Below are positions 1 to 13,904 of a DNA stretch of 64,000 nt, piece by piece. Source of the stretch: Auanema rhodensis (taxonomy: Eukaryota > Nematoda > Chromadorea > Rhabditida > Rhabditidae); contig OZ059897.1 of assembly GCA_964057225.1 (NCBI GenBank), positions 5,270,001 to 5,334,000 of the forward strand, written 5' to 3'. Every line of letters starts with the position of its first letter. Position 1 is the first letter of the stretch. The notes under the pieces are model-generated. The model did no database searches, was not told the DNA's origin, and worked only from the letters and a program-made list of their open reading frames with translations. A program made the position numbers and the translations under genes.

Positions 1-3000
1 TTAATTAGCATAAATTAAAGTTCACGTAAATTTCAAAGTCATGGTTACCATGCACCAATGTCAATAAAAATTTGTTTTTAGACTAATATGGACATGGGGA
101 ATCTAATTTTAAAAACCGCATCTCTTTATCTTTCACGTGAAGTGAGTTACATACCAAGTGCACATCACGTGTACATTTAATTAGCATAAATTAAAGTTCA
201 CGTAAATTTCAAAGTCATGGTTACCATGCACCAATATCAATAAAAATTTGTTTTTAGACTAATATGGACATGGGGAATCTAATTTTAAAAACCGCATCTC
301 TTTATCTTTCACGTGAAGTGAGTTACATACCAAGTGCACATCACGTGTACATTTAATTAGCATAAATTAAAGTTCACGTAAATTTCAAAGTCATGGTTAC
401 CATGCACCAATATCAATAAAAATTTGTTTTTAGACTAATATGGACATGTGGAATCTAATTTTAAAAACCGCATCTCTTTATCTTTCACGTGAAGCAAGTT
501 ACATACCAAGTGCACATCACGTGTACATTTAATTAGCATAAATTAAAGTTCACGTAAATTTCAAAGTCATGGTTACCATGCACCAATATCAATAAAAATT
601 TGTTTTTAGACTAATATGGACATGGGGAATCTAATTTCAAAAACCGCATCTCTTTATCTTTCACGTGAAGCAAGTTACATACCAAGTGCACATCACGTGT
701 ACATTTAATTAGCATAAATTAAAGTTCACGTAAATTTCAAAGTCATGGTTACCATGCACCAATATCAATAAAAATTTGTTTTTAGACTAATATGGACATG
801 TGGAATCTAATTTTGAAAACCGCATCTCTTTATCTTTCACGTGAAGTGAGTTACATACCAAGTGCACATCACGTGTACATTTAATTAGCATAAATTAAAG
901 TTCACGTAAATTTCAAAGTCATGGTTACCATGCACCAATATCAATAAAAATTTGTTTTTAGACTAATATGGACATGGGGAATCTAATTTTGAAAACCGCA
1001 TCTCTTTATCTTTCACGTGAAGCAAGTTACATACCAAGTGCACAGCACGTGTACATTTAATTAGCATAAATTAAAGTTCACGTAAATTTCAAAGTCATGG
1101 TTACCATGCACCAATATCAATAAAAATTTGTTTTTAGACTAATATGGACATGGGGAATCTAATTTTGAAAACCGCATCTCTTTATCTTTCACGTGAAGCA
1201 AGTTACATACCAAGTGCACAGCACGTGTACATTTAATTAGCATAAATTAAAGTTCACGTAAATTTCAAAGTCATGGTTACCATGCACCAATATCAATAAA
1301 AATTTGTTTTTAGACTAATATGGACATGGGGAATCTAATTTTGAAAACCGCATCTCTTTATCTTTCACGTGAAGCAAGTTACATACCAAGTGCACAGCAC
1401 GTGTACATTTAATTAGCATAAATTAAAGTTCACGTAAATTTCAAAGTCATGGTTACCATGCACCAATATCAATAAAAATTTGTTTTTAGACTAATATGGA
1501 CATGGGGAATCTAATTTTGAAAACCGCATCTCTTTATCTTTCACGTGAAGCAAGTTACATACCAAGTGCACATCACGTGCACATTTAATTAGCATAAATT
1601 AAAGTTCACGTAAATTTCGAAGTCATGGTTACCATGCACCAATATCAATAAAAATTTGTTTTTAGACTAATATGGACATGGGGAATCTAATTTTGAAAAC
1701 CGCATCTCTTTATCTTTCACGTGAAGCAAGTTACATACCAAGTGCACATCACGTGTACATTTAATTAGCATAAATTAAAGTTCACGTAAATTTCAAAGTC
1801 ATGGTTACCATGCACCAATATCAATAAAAATTTGTTTTTAGACTAATATGGACATGGGGAATCTAATTTTGAAAACCGCATCTCTTTATCTTTCACGTGA
1901 AGCAAGTTACATACCAAGTGCACATCACGTGCACATTTAATTAGCATAAATTAAAGTTCACGTAAATTTCAAAGTCATGGTTACCATGCACTAATATCAA
2001 TAAAAATTTGTTTTCAGACTAATATGGACATGGGGAATCTAATTTTGAAAACCGCATCTCTTTATCTTTCACGTGAAGCAAGTTACATACCAAGTGCACA
2101 TCACGTGCACATTTAATTAGCATAAATTAAAGTTCACGTAAATTTCAAAGTCATGGTTACCATGCACCAATATCAATAAAAATTTGTTTTTAGACTAATA
2201 TGGACATGAGGAATCTAATTTTGAAAACCGCATCTCTTTATCTTTCACGTGAAGCAAGTTACATACCAAGTGCACATCACGTGCACATTTAATTAGCATA
2301 AATTAAAGTTCACGTAAATTTCAAAGTCATGGTTACCATGCACCAATATCAATAAAAATTTGTTTTTAGACTAATATGGACATGGGGAATCTAATTTTGA
2401 AAACCGCATCTCTTTATCTTTCACGTGAAGCAAGTTACATACCAAGTGCACATCACGTGCACATTTAATTAGCATAAATTAAAGTTCACGTAAATTTCAA
2501 AGTCATGGTTACCATGCACCAAAATCAATAAAAATTTGTTTTTAGACTAATATGGACATGGGGAATCTAATTTTGAAAACCGCATCTCTTTATCTTTCAC
2601 GTGAAGCAAGTTACATACCAAGTGCACATCACGTGCACATTTAATTAGCATAAATTAAAGTTCACGTAAATTTCAAAGTCATGGTTACCATGCACCAATA
2701 TCAATAAAAATTTGTTTTTAGACTAATATGGACATGGGGAATCTAATTTTGAAAACCGCATCTCTTTATCTTTCACGTGAAGCAAGTTACATACCAAGTG
2801 CACATCACGTGTACATTTAATTAGCATAAATTAAAGTTCACGTAAATTTTAAAGTCATGGTTACCATGCACCAATATCAATAAAAATTTGTTTTTAGACT
2901 AATATGGACATGGGGAATCTAATTTTGAAAACCGCATCTCTTTATCTTTCACGTGAAGCAAGTTACATACCAAGTGCACATCACGTGCACATTTAATTAG

Positions 3001-5979
3001 CATAAATTAAAGTTCACGTAAATTTCAAAGTCATCGTTACCATGCACCAATATCAATAAAAATTTGTTTTTAGACTAATATGGACATGGGGAATCTAATT
3101 TTGAAAACCGCATCTCTTTATCTTTCACGTGAAGCGAGTTACATACCAAGTGCACATCACGTGTACATTTAATTAGCATAAATTAAAGTTCACGTAAATT
3201 TCAAAGTCATGGTTACCATGCACCAATATCAATAAAAATTTGTTTTTAGACTAATATGGACATGGGGAATCTAATTTTAAAAACCGCATCTCTTTATCTT
3301 TCACGTGAAGCGAGTTACATACCAAGTGCACATCACGTGTACATTTAATTAGCATAAATTAAAGTTCACGTAAATTTCAAAGTCATGGTTACCATGCACC
3401 AATGTCAATAAAAATTTGTTTTTAGACTAATATGGACATGGGGAATCTAATTTTAAAAACCGCATCTCTTTATCTTTCACGTGAAGTGAGTTACATACCA
3501 AGTGCACATCACGTGTACATTTAATTAGCATAAATTAAAGTTCACGTAAATTTCAAAGTCATGGTTACCATGCACCAATATCAATAAAAATTTGTTTTTA
3601 GACTAATATGGACATGGGGAATCTAATTTTAAAAACCGCATCTCTTTATCTTTCACGTGAAGTGAGTTACATACCAAGTGCACATCACGTGTACATTTAA
3701 TTAGCATAAATTAAAGTTCACGTAAATTTCAAAGTCATGGTTACCATGCACCAATATCAATAAAAATTTGTTTTTAGACTAATATGGACATGTGGAATCT
3801 AATTTTAAAAACCGCATCTCTTTATCTTTCACGTGAAGCAAGTTACATACCAAGTGCACATCACGTGTACATTTAATTAGCATAAATTAAAGTTCACGTA
3901 AATTTCAAAGTCATGGTTACCATGCACCAATATCAATAAAAATTTGTTTTTAGACTAATATGGACATGGGGAATCTAATTTCAAAAACCGCATCTCTTTA
4001 TCTTTCACGTGAAGCAAGTTACATACCAAGTGCACATCACGTGTACATTTAATTAGCATAAATTAAAGTTCACGTAAATTTCAAAGTCATGGTTACCATG
4101 CACCAATATCAATAAAAATTTGTTTTTAGACTAATATGGACATGTGGAATCTAATTTTGAAAACCGCATCTCTTTATCTTTCACGTGAAGTGAGTTACAT
4201 ACCAAGTGCACATCACGTGTACATTTAATTAGCATAAATTAAAGTTCACGTAAATTTCAAAGTCATGGTTACCATGCACCAATATCAATAAAAATTTGTT
4301 TTTAGACTAATATGGACATGGGGAATCTAATTTTGAAAACCGCATCTCTTTATCTTTCACGTGAAGCAAGTTACATACCAAGTGCACAGCACGTGTACAT
4401 TTAATTAGCATAAATTAAAGTTCACGTAAATTTCAAAGTCATGGTTACCATGCACCAATATCAATAAAAATTTGTTTTTAGACTAATATGGACATGGGGA
4501 ATCTAATTTTGAAAACCGCATCTCTTTATCTTTCACGTGAAGCAAGTTACATACCAAGTGCACAGCACGTGTACATTTAATTAGCATAAATTAAAGTTCA
4601 CGTAAATTTCAAAGTCATGGTTACCATGCACCAATATCAATAAAAATTTGTTTTTAGACTAATATGGACATGGGGAATCTAATTTTGAAAACCGCATCTC
4701 TTTATCTTTCACGTGAAGCAAGTTACATACCAAGTGCACAGCACGTGTACATTTAATTAGCATAAATTAAAGTTCACGTAAATTTCAAAGTCATGGTTAC
4801 CATGCACCAATATCAATAAAAATTTGTTTTTAGACTAATATGGACATGGGGAATCTAATTTTGAAAACCGCATCTCTTTATCTTTCACGTGAAGCAAGTT
4901 ACATACCAAGTGCACAGCACGTGTACATTTAATTAGCATAAATTAAAGTTCACGTAAATTTCAAAGTCATGGTTACCATGCACCAATATCAATAAAAATT
5001 TGTTTTTAGACTAATATGGACATGGGGAATCTAATTTTGAAAACCGCATCTCTTTATCTTTCACGTGAAGCGAGTTACATACCAAGTGCACATCACGTGT
5101 ACATTTAATTAGCATAAATTAAAGTTCACGTAAATTTCAAAGTCTTGGTTACCATGCACCAATATCAATAAAAATTTGTTTTTAGACTAATATGGACATG
5201 GGGAATCTAATTTTGAAAACCGCATCTCTTTATATTTCACGTGAAGCAAGTTACATACCAAGTGCACATCACGTGTACATTTAATTAGCATAAATTAAAG
5301 TTCACGTAAATTTCAAAGTCATGGTTACCATGCACCAATATCAATAAAAATTTGTTTTTAGACTAATATGGACATGTGGAATCTAATTTTGAAAACCGCA
5401 TCTCTTTATCTTTCACGTGAAGTGAGTTACATACCAAGTGCACATCACGTGTACATTTAATTAGCATAAATTAAAGTTCACGTAAATTTCAAAGTCATGG
5501 TTACCATGCACCAATATCAATAAAAATTTGTTTTTAGACTAATATGGACATGGGGAATCTAATTTTGAAAACCGCATCTCTTTATCTTTCACGTGAAGCA
5601 AGTTACATACCAAGTGCACAGCACGTGTACATTTAATTAGCATAAATTAAAGTTCACGTAAATTTCAAAGTCATGGTTACCATGCACCAATATCAATAAA
5701 AATTTGTTTTTAGACTAATATGGACATGGGGAATCTAATTTTGAAAACCGCATCTCTTTATCTTTCACGTGAAGCAAGTTACATACCAAGTGCACAGCAC
5801 GTGTACATTTAATTAGCATAAATTAAAGTTCACGTAAATTTCAAAGTCATGGTTACCATGCACCAATATCAATAAAAATTTGTTTTTAGACTAATATGGA
5901 CATGGGGAATCTAATTTTGAAAACCGCATCTCTTTATCTTTCACGTGAAGCGAGTTACATACAAAGTGCACATCACGTG

Positions 5980-8636
5980 TACATTTAATTAGCATAAATT
6001 AAAGTTCACGTAAATTTCAAAGTCTTGGTTACCATGCACCAATATCAATAAAAATTTGTTTTTAGACTAATATGGACATGGGGAATCTAATTTTGAAAAC
6101 CGCATCTCTTTATATTTCACGTGAAGCAAGTTACATACCAAGTGCACATCACGTGTACATTTAATTAGCATAAATTAAAGTTCACGTAAATTTCAAAGTC
6201 ATGGTTACCATGCACCAATATCAATAAAAATTTGTTTTTAGACTAATATGGACATGTGGAATCTAATTTTAAAAACCGCATCTCTTTATCTTTCACGTGA
6301 AGCAAGTTACATACCAAGTGCACATCACGTGTACATTTAATTAGCATAAATTAAAGTTCACGTAAATTTCAAAGTCATGGTTACCATGCACCAATATCAA
6401 TAAAAATTTGTTTTTAGACTAATATGGACATGGGGAATCTAATTTCAAAAACCGCATCTCTTTATCTTTCACGTGAAGCAAGTTACATACCAAGTGCACA
6501 TCACGTGTACATTTAATTAGCATAAATTAAAGTTCACGTAAATTTCAAAGTCATGGTTACCATGCACCAATATCAATAAAAATTTGTTTTTAGACTAATA
6601 TGGACATGTGGAATCTAATTTTGAAAACCGCATCTCTTTATCTTTCACGTGAAGTGAGTTACATACCAAGTGCACATCACGTGTACATTTAATTAGCATA
6701 AATTAAAGTTCACGTAAATTTCAAAGTCATGGTTACCATGCACCAATATCAATAAAAATTTGTTTTTAGACTAATATGGACATGGGGAATCTAATTTTGA
6801 AAACCGCATCTCTTTATCTTTCACGTGAAGCAAGTTACATACCAAGTGCACAGCACGTGTACATTTAATTAGCATAAATTAAAGTTCACGTAAATTTCAA
6901 AGTCATGGTTACCATGCACCAATATCAATAAAAATTTGTTTTTAGACTAATATGGACATGGGGAATCTAATTTTGAAAACCGCATCTCTTTATCTTTCAC
7001 GTGAAGCAAGTTACATACCAAGTGCACAGCACGTGTACATTTAATTAGCATAAATTAAAGTTCACGTAAATTTCAAAGTCATGGTTACCATGCACCAATA
7101 TCAATAAAAATTTGTTTTTAGACTAATATGGACATGGGGAATCTAATTTTGAAAACCGCATCTCTTTATCTTTCACGTGAAGCGAGTTACATACCAAGTG
7201 CACATCACGTGTACATTTAATTAGCATAAATTAAAGTTCACGTAAATTTCAAAGTCTTGGTTACCATGCACCAATATCAATAAAAATTTGTTTTTAGACT
7301 AATATGGACATGGGGAATCTAATTTTGAAAACCGCATCTCTTTATATTTCACGTGAAGCAAGTTACATACCAAGTGCACATCACGTGTACATTTAATTAG
7401 CATAAATTAAAGTTCACGTAAATTTCAAAGTCATGGTTACCATGCACCAATATCAATAAAAATTTGTTTTTAGACTAATATGGACATGTGGAATCTAATT
7501 TTAAAAACCGCATCTCTTTATCTTTCACGTGAAGCAAGTTACATACCAAGTGCACATCACGTGTACATTTAATTAGCATAAATTAAAGTTCACGTAAATT
7601 TCAAAGTCATGGTTACCATGCACCAATATCAATAAAAATTTGTTTTTAGACTAATATGGACATGGGGAATCTAATTTCAAAAACCGCATCTCTTTATCTT
7701 TCACGTGAAGCAAGTTACATACCAAGTGCACATCACGTGTACATTTAATTAGCATAAATTAAAGTTCACGTAAATTTCAAAGTCATGGTTACCATGCACC
7801 AATATCAATAAAAATTTGTTTTTAGACTAATATGGACATGTGGAATCTAATTTTGAAAACCGCATCTCTTTATCTTTCACGTGAAGTGAGTTACATACCA
7901 AGTGCACATCACGTGTACATTTAATTAGCATAAATTAAAGTTCACGTAAATTTCAAAGTCATGGTTACCATGCACCAATATCAATAAAAATTTGTTTTTA
8001 GACTAATATGGACATGGGGAATCTAATTTTGAAAACCGCATCTCTTTATCTTTCACGTGAAGCAAGTTACATACCAAGTGCACAGCACGTGTACATTTAA
8101 TTAGCATAAATTAAAGTTCACGTAAATTTCAAAGTCATGGTTACCATGCACCAATATCAATAAAAATTTGTTTTTAGACTAATATGGACATGGGGAATCT
8201 AATTTTGAAAACCGCATCTCTTTATCTTTCACGTGAAGCAAGTTACATACCACGTGCACAGCACGTGTACATTTAATTAGCATAAATTAAAGTTCACGTA
8301 AATTTCAAAGTCATGGTTACCATGCACCAATATCAATAAAAATTTGTTTTTAGACTAATATGGACATGGGGAATCTAATTTTGAAAACCGCATCTCTTTA
8401 TCTTTCACGTGAAGCGAGTTACATACCAAGTGCACATCACGTGTACATTTAATTAGCATAAATTAAAGTTCACGTAAATTTCAAAGTCTTGGTTACCATG
8501 CACCAATATCAATAAAAATTTGTTTTTAGACTAATATGGACATGGGGAATCTAATTTTGAAAACCGCATCTCTTTATATTTCACGTGAAGCAAGTTACAT
8601 ACCAAGTGCACATCACGTGTACATTTAATTAGCATA
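5980..8636. repeat. Higher-order satellite repeat, 7-mer (1,232 bp)
   Basis: A seven-monomer block is repeated. The ordered variants tgtgg/caag, tttcaaa/caag, tgtgg/tgag, cagcac, cagcac, cgag, then agtcttgg with tatatttcac occur around 6173-7404 and again 7405-8636. The marker tgtgg at 6255 recurs at 7487, exactly 1,232 bp (7 x 176) later. The agtcttgg marker also occurs near 5142 and 6022, so shorter and longer versions of the block coexist. Boundaries are approximate. Confidence 0.75.
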
Positions 8637-10736
8637 AATTAAAGTTCACGTAAATTTCAAAGTCATGGTTACCATGCACCAATGTCAATAAAAATTTGTT
8701 TTTAGACTAATATGGACATGGGGAATCTAATTTTAAAAACCGCATCTCTTTATCTTTCACGTGAAGTGAGTTACATACCAAGTGCACATCACGTGTACAT
8801 TTAATTAGCATAAATTAAAGTTCACGTAAATTTCAAAGTCATGGTTACCATGCACCAATATCAATAAAAATTTGTTTTTAGACTAATATGGACATGGGGA
8901 ATCTAATTTTAAAAACCGCATCTCTTTATCTTTCACTTGAAGCGAGTTACATACCAACTGCACATCACGTGTACATTTAATTAGCATAAATTAAAGTTCA
9001 CGTAAATTTCAAAGTCATGGTTACCATGCACTAATATCAATAAAAATTTGTTTTTAGACTAATATGGACATGGGGAATCTAATTTTAAAAACCGCATCTC
9101 TTTATCTTTCACGTGAAGTGAGTTACATACCAAGTGCACATCACGTGTACATTTAATTAGCATAAATTAAAGTTCACGTAAATTTCAAAGTCATGGTTAC
9201 CATGCACCAATATCAATAAAAATTTGTTTTTAGACTAATATGGACATGGGGAATCTAATTTTAAAAACCGCATCTCTTTATCTTTCACGTGAAGTGAGTT
9301 ACATACCAAGTGCACATCACGTGTACATTTAATTAGCATAAATTAAAGTTCACGTAAATTTCAAAGTCATGGTTACCATGCACTAATATCAATAAAAATT
9401 TGTTTTTAGACTAATATGGACATGGGGAATCTAATTTTAAAAACCGCATCTCTTTATCTTTCACGTGAAGTGAGTTACATACCAAGTGCACATCACGTGT
9501 ACATTTAATTAGCATAAATTAAAGTTCACGTAAATTTCAAAGTCATGGTTACCATGCACCAATATCAATAAAAATTTGTTTTTAGACTAATATGGACATG
9601 GGGAATCTAATTTCAAAAACCGCATCTCTTTATCTTTCACGTGAAGCAAGTTACATACCAAGTGCACATCACGTGTACATTTAATTAGCATAAATTAAAG
9701 TTCACGTAAATTTCAAAGTCATGGTTACCATGCACCAATATCAATAAAAATTTGTTTTTAGACTAATATGGACATGTGGAATCTAATTTTGAAAACCGCA
9801 TCTCTTTATCTTTCACGTGAAGCAAGTTACATACCAAATGCACATCACGTGTACATTTAATTAGCATAAATTAAAGTTCACGTAAATTTCAAAGTCATGG
9901 TTACCATGCACCAATATCAATAAAAATTTGTTTTTAGACTAATATGGACATGTGGAATCTAATTTTGAAAACCGCATCTCTTTATCTTTCACGTGAAGTG
10001 AGTTACATACCAAGTGCACATCACGTGTACATTTAATTAGCATAAATTAAAGTTCACGTAAATTTCAAAGTCATGGTTACCATGCACCAATATCAATAAA
10101 AATTTGTTTTTAGACTAATATGGACATGGGGAATCTAATTTTGAAAACCGCATCTCTTTATCTTTCACGTGAAGCAAGTTACATACCAAGTGCACAGCAC
10201 GTGTACATTTAATTAGCATAAATTAAAGTTCACGTAAATTTCAAAGTCATGGTTACCATGCACCAATATCAATAAAAATTTGTTTTTAGACTAATATGGA
10301 CATGGGGAATCTAATTTTGAAAACCGCATCTCTTTATCTTTCACGTGAAGCAAGTTACATACCAAGTGCACAGCACGTGTACATTTAATTAGCATAAATT
10401 AAAGTTCACGTAAATTTCAAAGTCATGGTTACCATGCACCAATATCAATAAAAATTTGTTTTTAGACTAATATGGACATGGGGAATCTAATTTTGAAAAC
10501 CGCATCTCTTTATCTTTCACGTGAAGCGAGTTACATACCAAGTGCACATCACGTGTACATTTAATTAGCATAAATTAAAGTTCACGTAAATTTCAAAGTC
10601 TTGGTTACCATGCACCAATATCAATAAAAATTTGTTTTTAGACTAATATGGAGATGGGGAATCTAATTTTGAAAACCGCATCTCTTTATCTTTCACTTGA
10701 AGCGAGTTACATACCAAGTGCACATCACGTGTACAT

Positions 10737-13700
10737 TTAATTAGCATAAATTAAAGTTCACGTAAATTTCAAAGTCATGGTTACCATGCACCAATGTCAA
10801 TAAAAATTTGTTTTTAGACTAATATGGACATGGGGAATCTAATTTTAAAAACCGCATCTCTTTATCTTTCACGTGAAGTGAGTTACATACCAAGTGCACA
10901 TCACGTGTACATTTAATTAGCATAAATTAAAGTTCACGTAAATTTCAAAGTCATGGTTACCATGCACCAATATCAATAAAAATTTGTTTTTAGACTAATA
11001 TGGACATGGGGAATCTAATTTTAAAAACCGCATCTCTTTATCTTTCACGTGAAGTGAGTTACATACCAAGTGCACATCACGTGTACATTTAATTAGCATA
11101 AATTAAAGTTCACGTAAATTTCAAAGTCATGGTTACCATGCACTAATATCAATAAAAATTTGTTTTTAGACTAATATGGACATGGGGAATCTAATTTTAA
11201 AAACCGCATCTCTTTATCTTTCACGTGAAGTGAGTTACATACCAAGTGCACATCACGTGTACATTTAATTAGCATAAATTAAAGTTCACGTAAATTTCAA
11301 AGTCATGGTTACCATGCACCAATATCAATAAAAATTTGTTTTTAGACTAATATGGACATGGGGAATCTAATTTTAAAAACCGCATCTCTTTATCTTTCAC
11401 TTGAAGCGAGTTACATACCAAGTGCACATCACGTGTACATTTAATTAGCATAAATTAAAGTTCACGTAAATTTCAAAGTCATGGTTACCATGCACTAATA
11501 TCAATAAAAATTTGTTTTTAGACTAATATGGACATGGGGAATCTAATTTTAAAAACCGCATCTCTTTATCTTTCACGTGAAGTGAGTTACATACCAAGTG
11601 CACATCACGTGTACATTTAATTAGCATAAATTAAAGTTCACGTAAATTTCAAAGTCATGGTTACCATGCACCAATATCAATAAAAATTTGTTTTTAGACT
11701 AATATGGACATGGGGAATCTAATTTTAAAAACCGCATCTCTTTATCTTTCACGTGAAGTGAGTTACATACCAAGTGCACATCACGTGTACATTTAATTAG
11801 CATAAATTAAAGTTCACGTAAATTTCAAAGTCATGGTTACCATGCACCAATATCAATAAAAATTTGTTTTTAGACTAATATGGACATGTGGAATCTAATT
11901 TTAAAAACCGCATCTCTTTATCTTTCACGTGAAGCAAGTTACATACCAAGTGCACATCACGTGTACATTTAATTAGCATAAATTAAAGTTCACGTAAATT
12001 TCAAAGTCATGGTTACCATGCACCAATATCAATAAAAATTTGTTTTTAGACTAATATGGACATGGGGAATCTAATTTCAAAAACCGCATCTCTTTATCTT
12101 TCACGTGAAGCAAGTTACATACCAAGTGCACATCACGTGTACATTTAATTAGCATAAATTAAAGTTCACGTAAATTTCAAAGTCATGGTTACCATGCACC
12201 AATATCAATAAAAATTTGTTTTTAGACTAATATGGACATGTGGAATCTAATTTTGAAAACCGCATCTCTTTATCTTTCACGTGAAGCGAGTTACATACCA
12301 AGTGCACATCACGTGTACATTTAATTAGCATAAATTAAAGTTCACGTAAATTTCAAAGTCATGGTTACCATGCACCAATGTCAATAAAAATTTGTTTTTA
12401 GACTAATATGGACATGGGGAATCTAATTTTAAAAACCGCATCTCTTTATCTTTCACGTGAAGTGAGTTACATACCAAGTGCACATCACGTGTACATTTAA
12501 TTAGCATAAATTAAAGTTCACGTAAATTTCAAAGTCATGGTTACCATGCACCAATATCAATAAAAATTTGTTTTTAGACTAATATGGACATGGGGAATCT
12601 AATTTTAAAAACCGCATCTCTTTATCTTTCACGTGAAGTGAGTTACATACCAAGTGCACATCACGTGTACATTTAATTAGCATAAATTAAAGTTCACGTA
12701 AATTTCAAAGTCATGGTTACCATGCACTAATATCAATAAAAATTTGTTTTTAGACTAATATGGACATGGGGAATCTAATTTTAAAAACCGCATCTCTTTA
12801 TCTTTCACGTGAAGTGAGTTACATACCAAGTGCACATCACGTGTACATTTAATTAGCATAAATTAAAGTTCACGTAAATTTCAAAGTCATGGTTACCATG
12901 CACCAATATCAATAAAAATTTGTTTTTAGACTAATATGGACATGGGGAATCTAATTTTAAAAACCGCATCTCTTTATCTTTCACTTGAAGCGAGTTACAT
13001 ACCAAGTGCACATCACGTGTACATTTAATTAGCATAAATTAAAGTTCACGTAAATTTCAAAGTCATGGTTACCATGCACTAATATCAATAAAAATTTGTT
13101 TTTAGACTAATATGGACATGGGGAATCTAATTTTAAAAACCGCATCTCTTTATCTTTCACGTGAAGTGAGTTACATACCAAGTGCACATCACGTGTACAT
13201 TTAATTAGCATAAATTAAAGTTCACGTAAATTTCAAAGTCATGGTTACCATGCACCAATATCAATAAAAATTTGTTTTTAGACTAATATGGACATGGGGA
13301 ATCTAATTTTAAAAACCGCATCTCTTTATCTTTCACGTGAAGTGAGTTACATACCAAGTGCACATCACGTGTACATTTAATTAGCATAAATTAAAGTTCA
13401 CGTAAATTTCAAAGTCATGGTTACCATGCACCAATATCAATAAAAATTTGTTTTTAGACTAATATGGACATGTGGAATCTAATTTTAAAAACCGCATCTC
13501 TTTATCTTTCACGTGAAGCAAGTTACATACCAAGTGCACATCACGTGTACATTTAATTAGCATAAATTAAAGTTCACGTAAATTTCAAAGTCATGGTTAC
13601 CATGCACCAATATCAATAAAAATTTGTTTTTAGACTAATATGGACATGGGGAATCTAATTTCAAAAACCGCATCTCTTTATCTTTCACGTGAAGCAAGTT

Positions 13701-13904
13701 ACATACCAAGTGCACATCACGTGTACATTTAATTAGCATAAATTAAAGTTCACGTAAATTTCAAAGTCATGGTTACCATGCACCAATATCAATAAAAATT
13801 TGTTTTTAGACTAATATGGACATGTGGAATCTAATTTTGAAAACCGCATCTCTTTATCTTTCACGTGAAGCGAGTTACATACCAAGTGCACATCACGTGC
13901 ACAT
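10737..13904. repeat. Higher-order satellite repeat, 9-mer (1,584 bp) in two copies
   Basis: The rare variant caccaatgtc at 10793 recurs at 12377, which is 1,584 bp or 9 x 176. The eight following monomers repeat the same ordered variants: tgag, ctaat/tgag, a cacttgaagcgag mutation near 11398 and 12983, ctaat/tgag, tgag, tgtgg/caag, tttcaaa/caag, tgtgg/cgag. This is a recent block duplication inside the satellite. The same caatgtc marker at 57, 3401 and 8681 is spaced by 19 and 30 monomers, so other block sizes exist. Confidence 0.75.
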
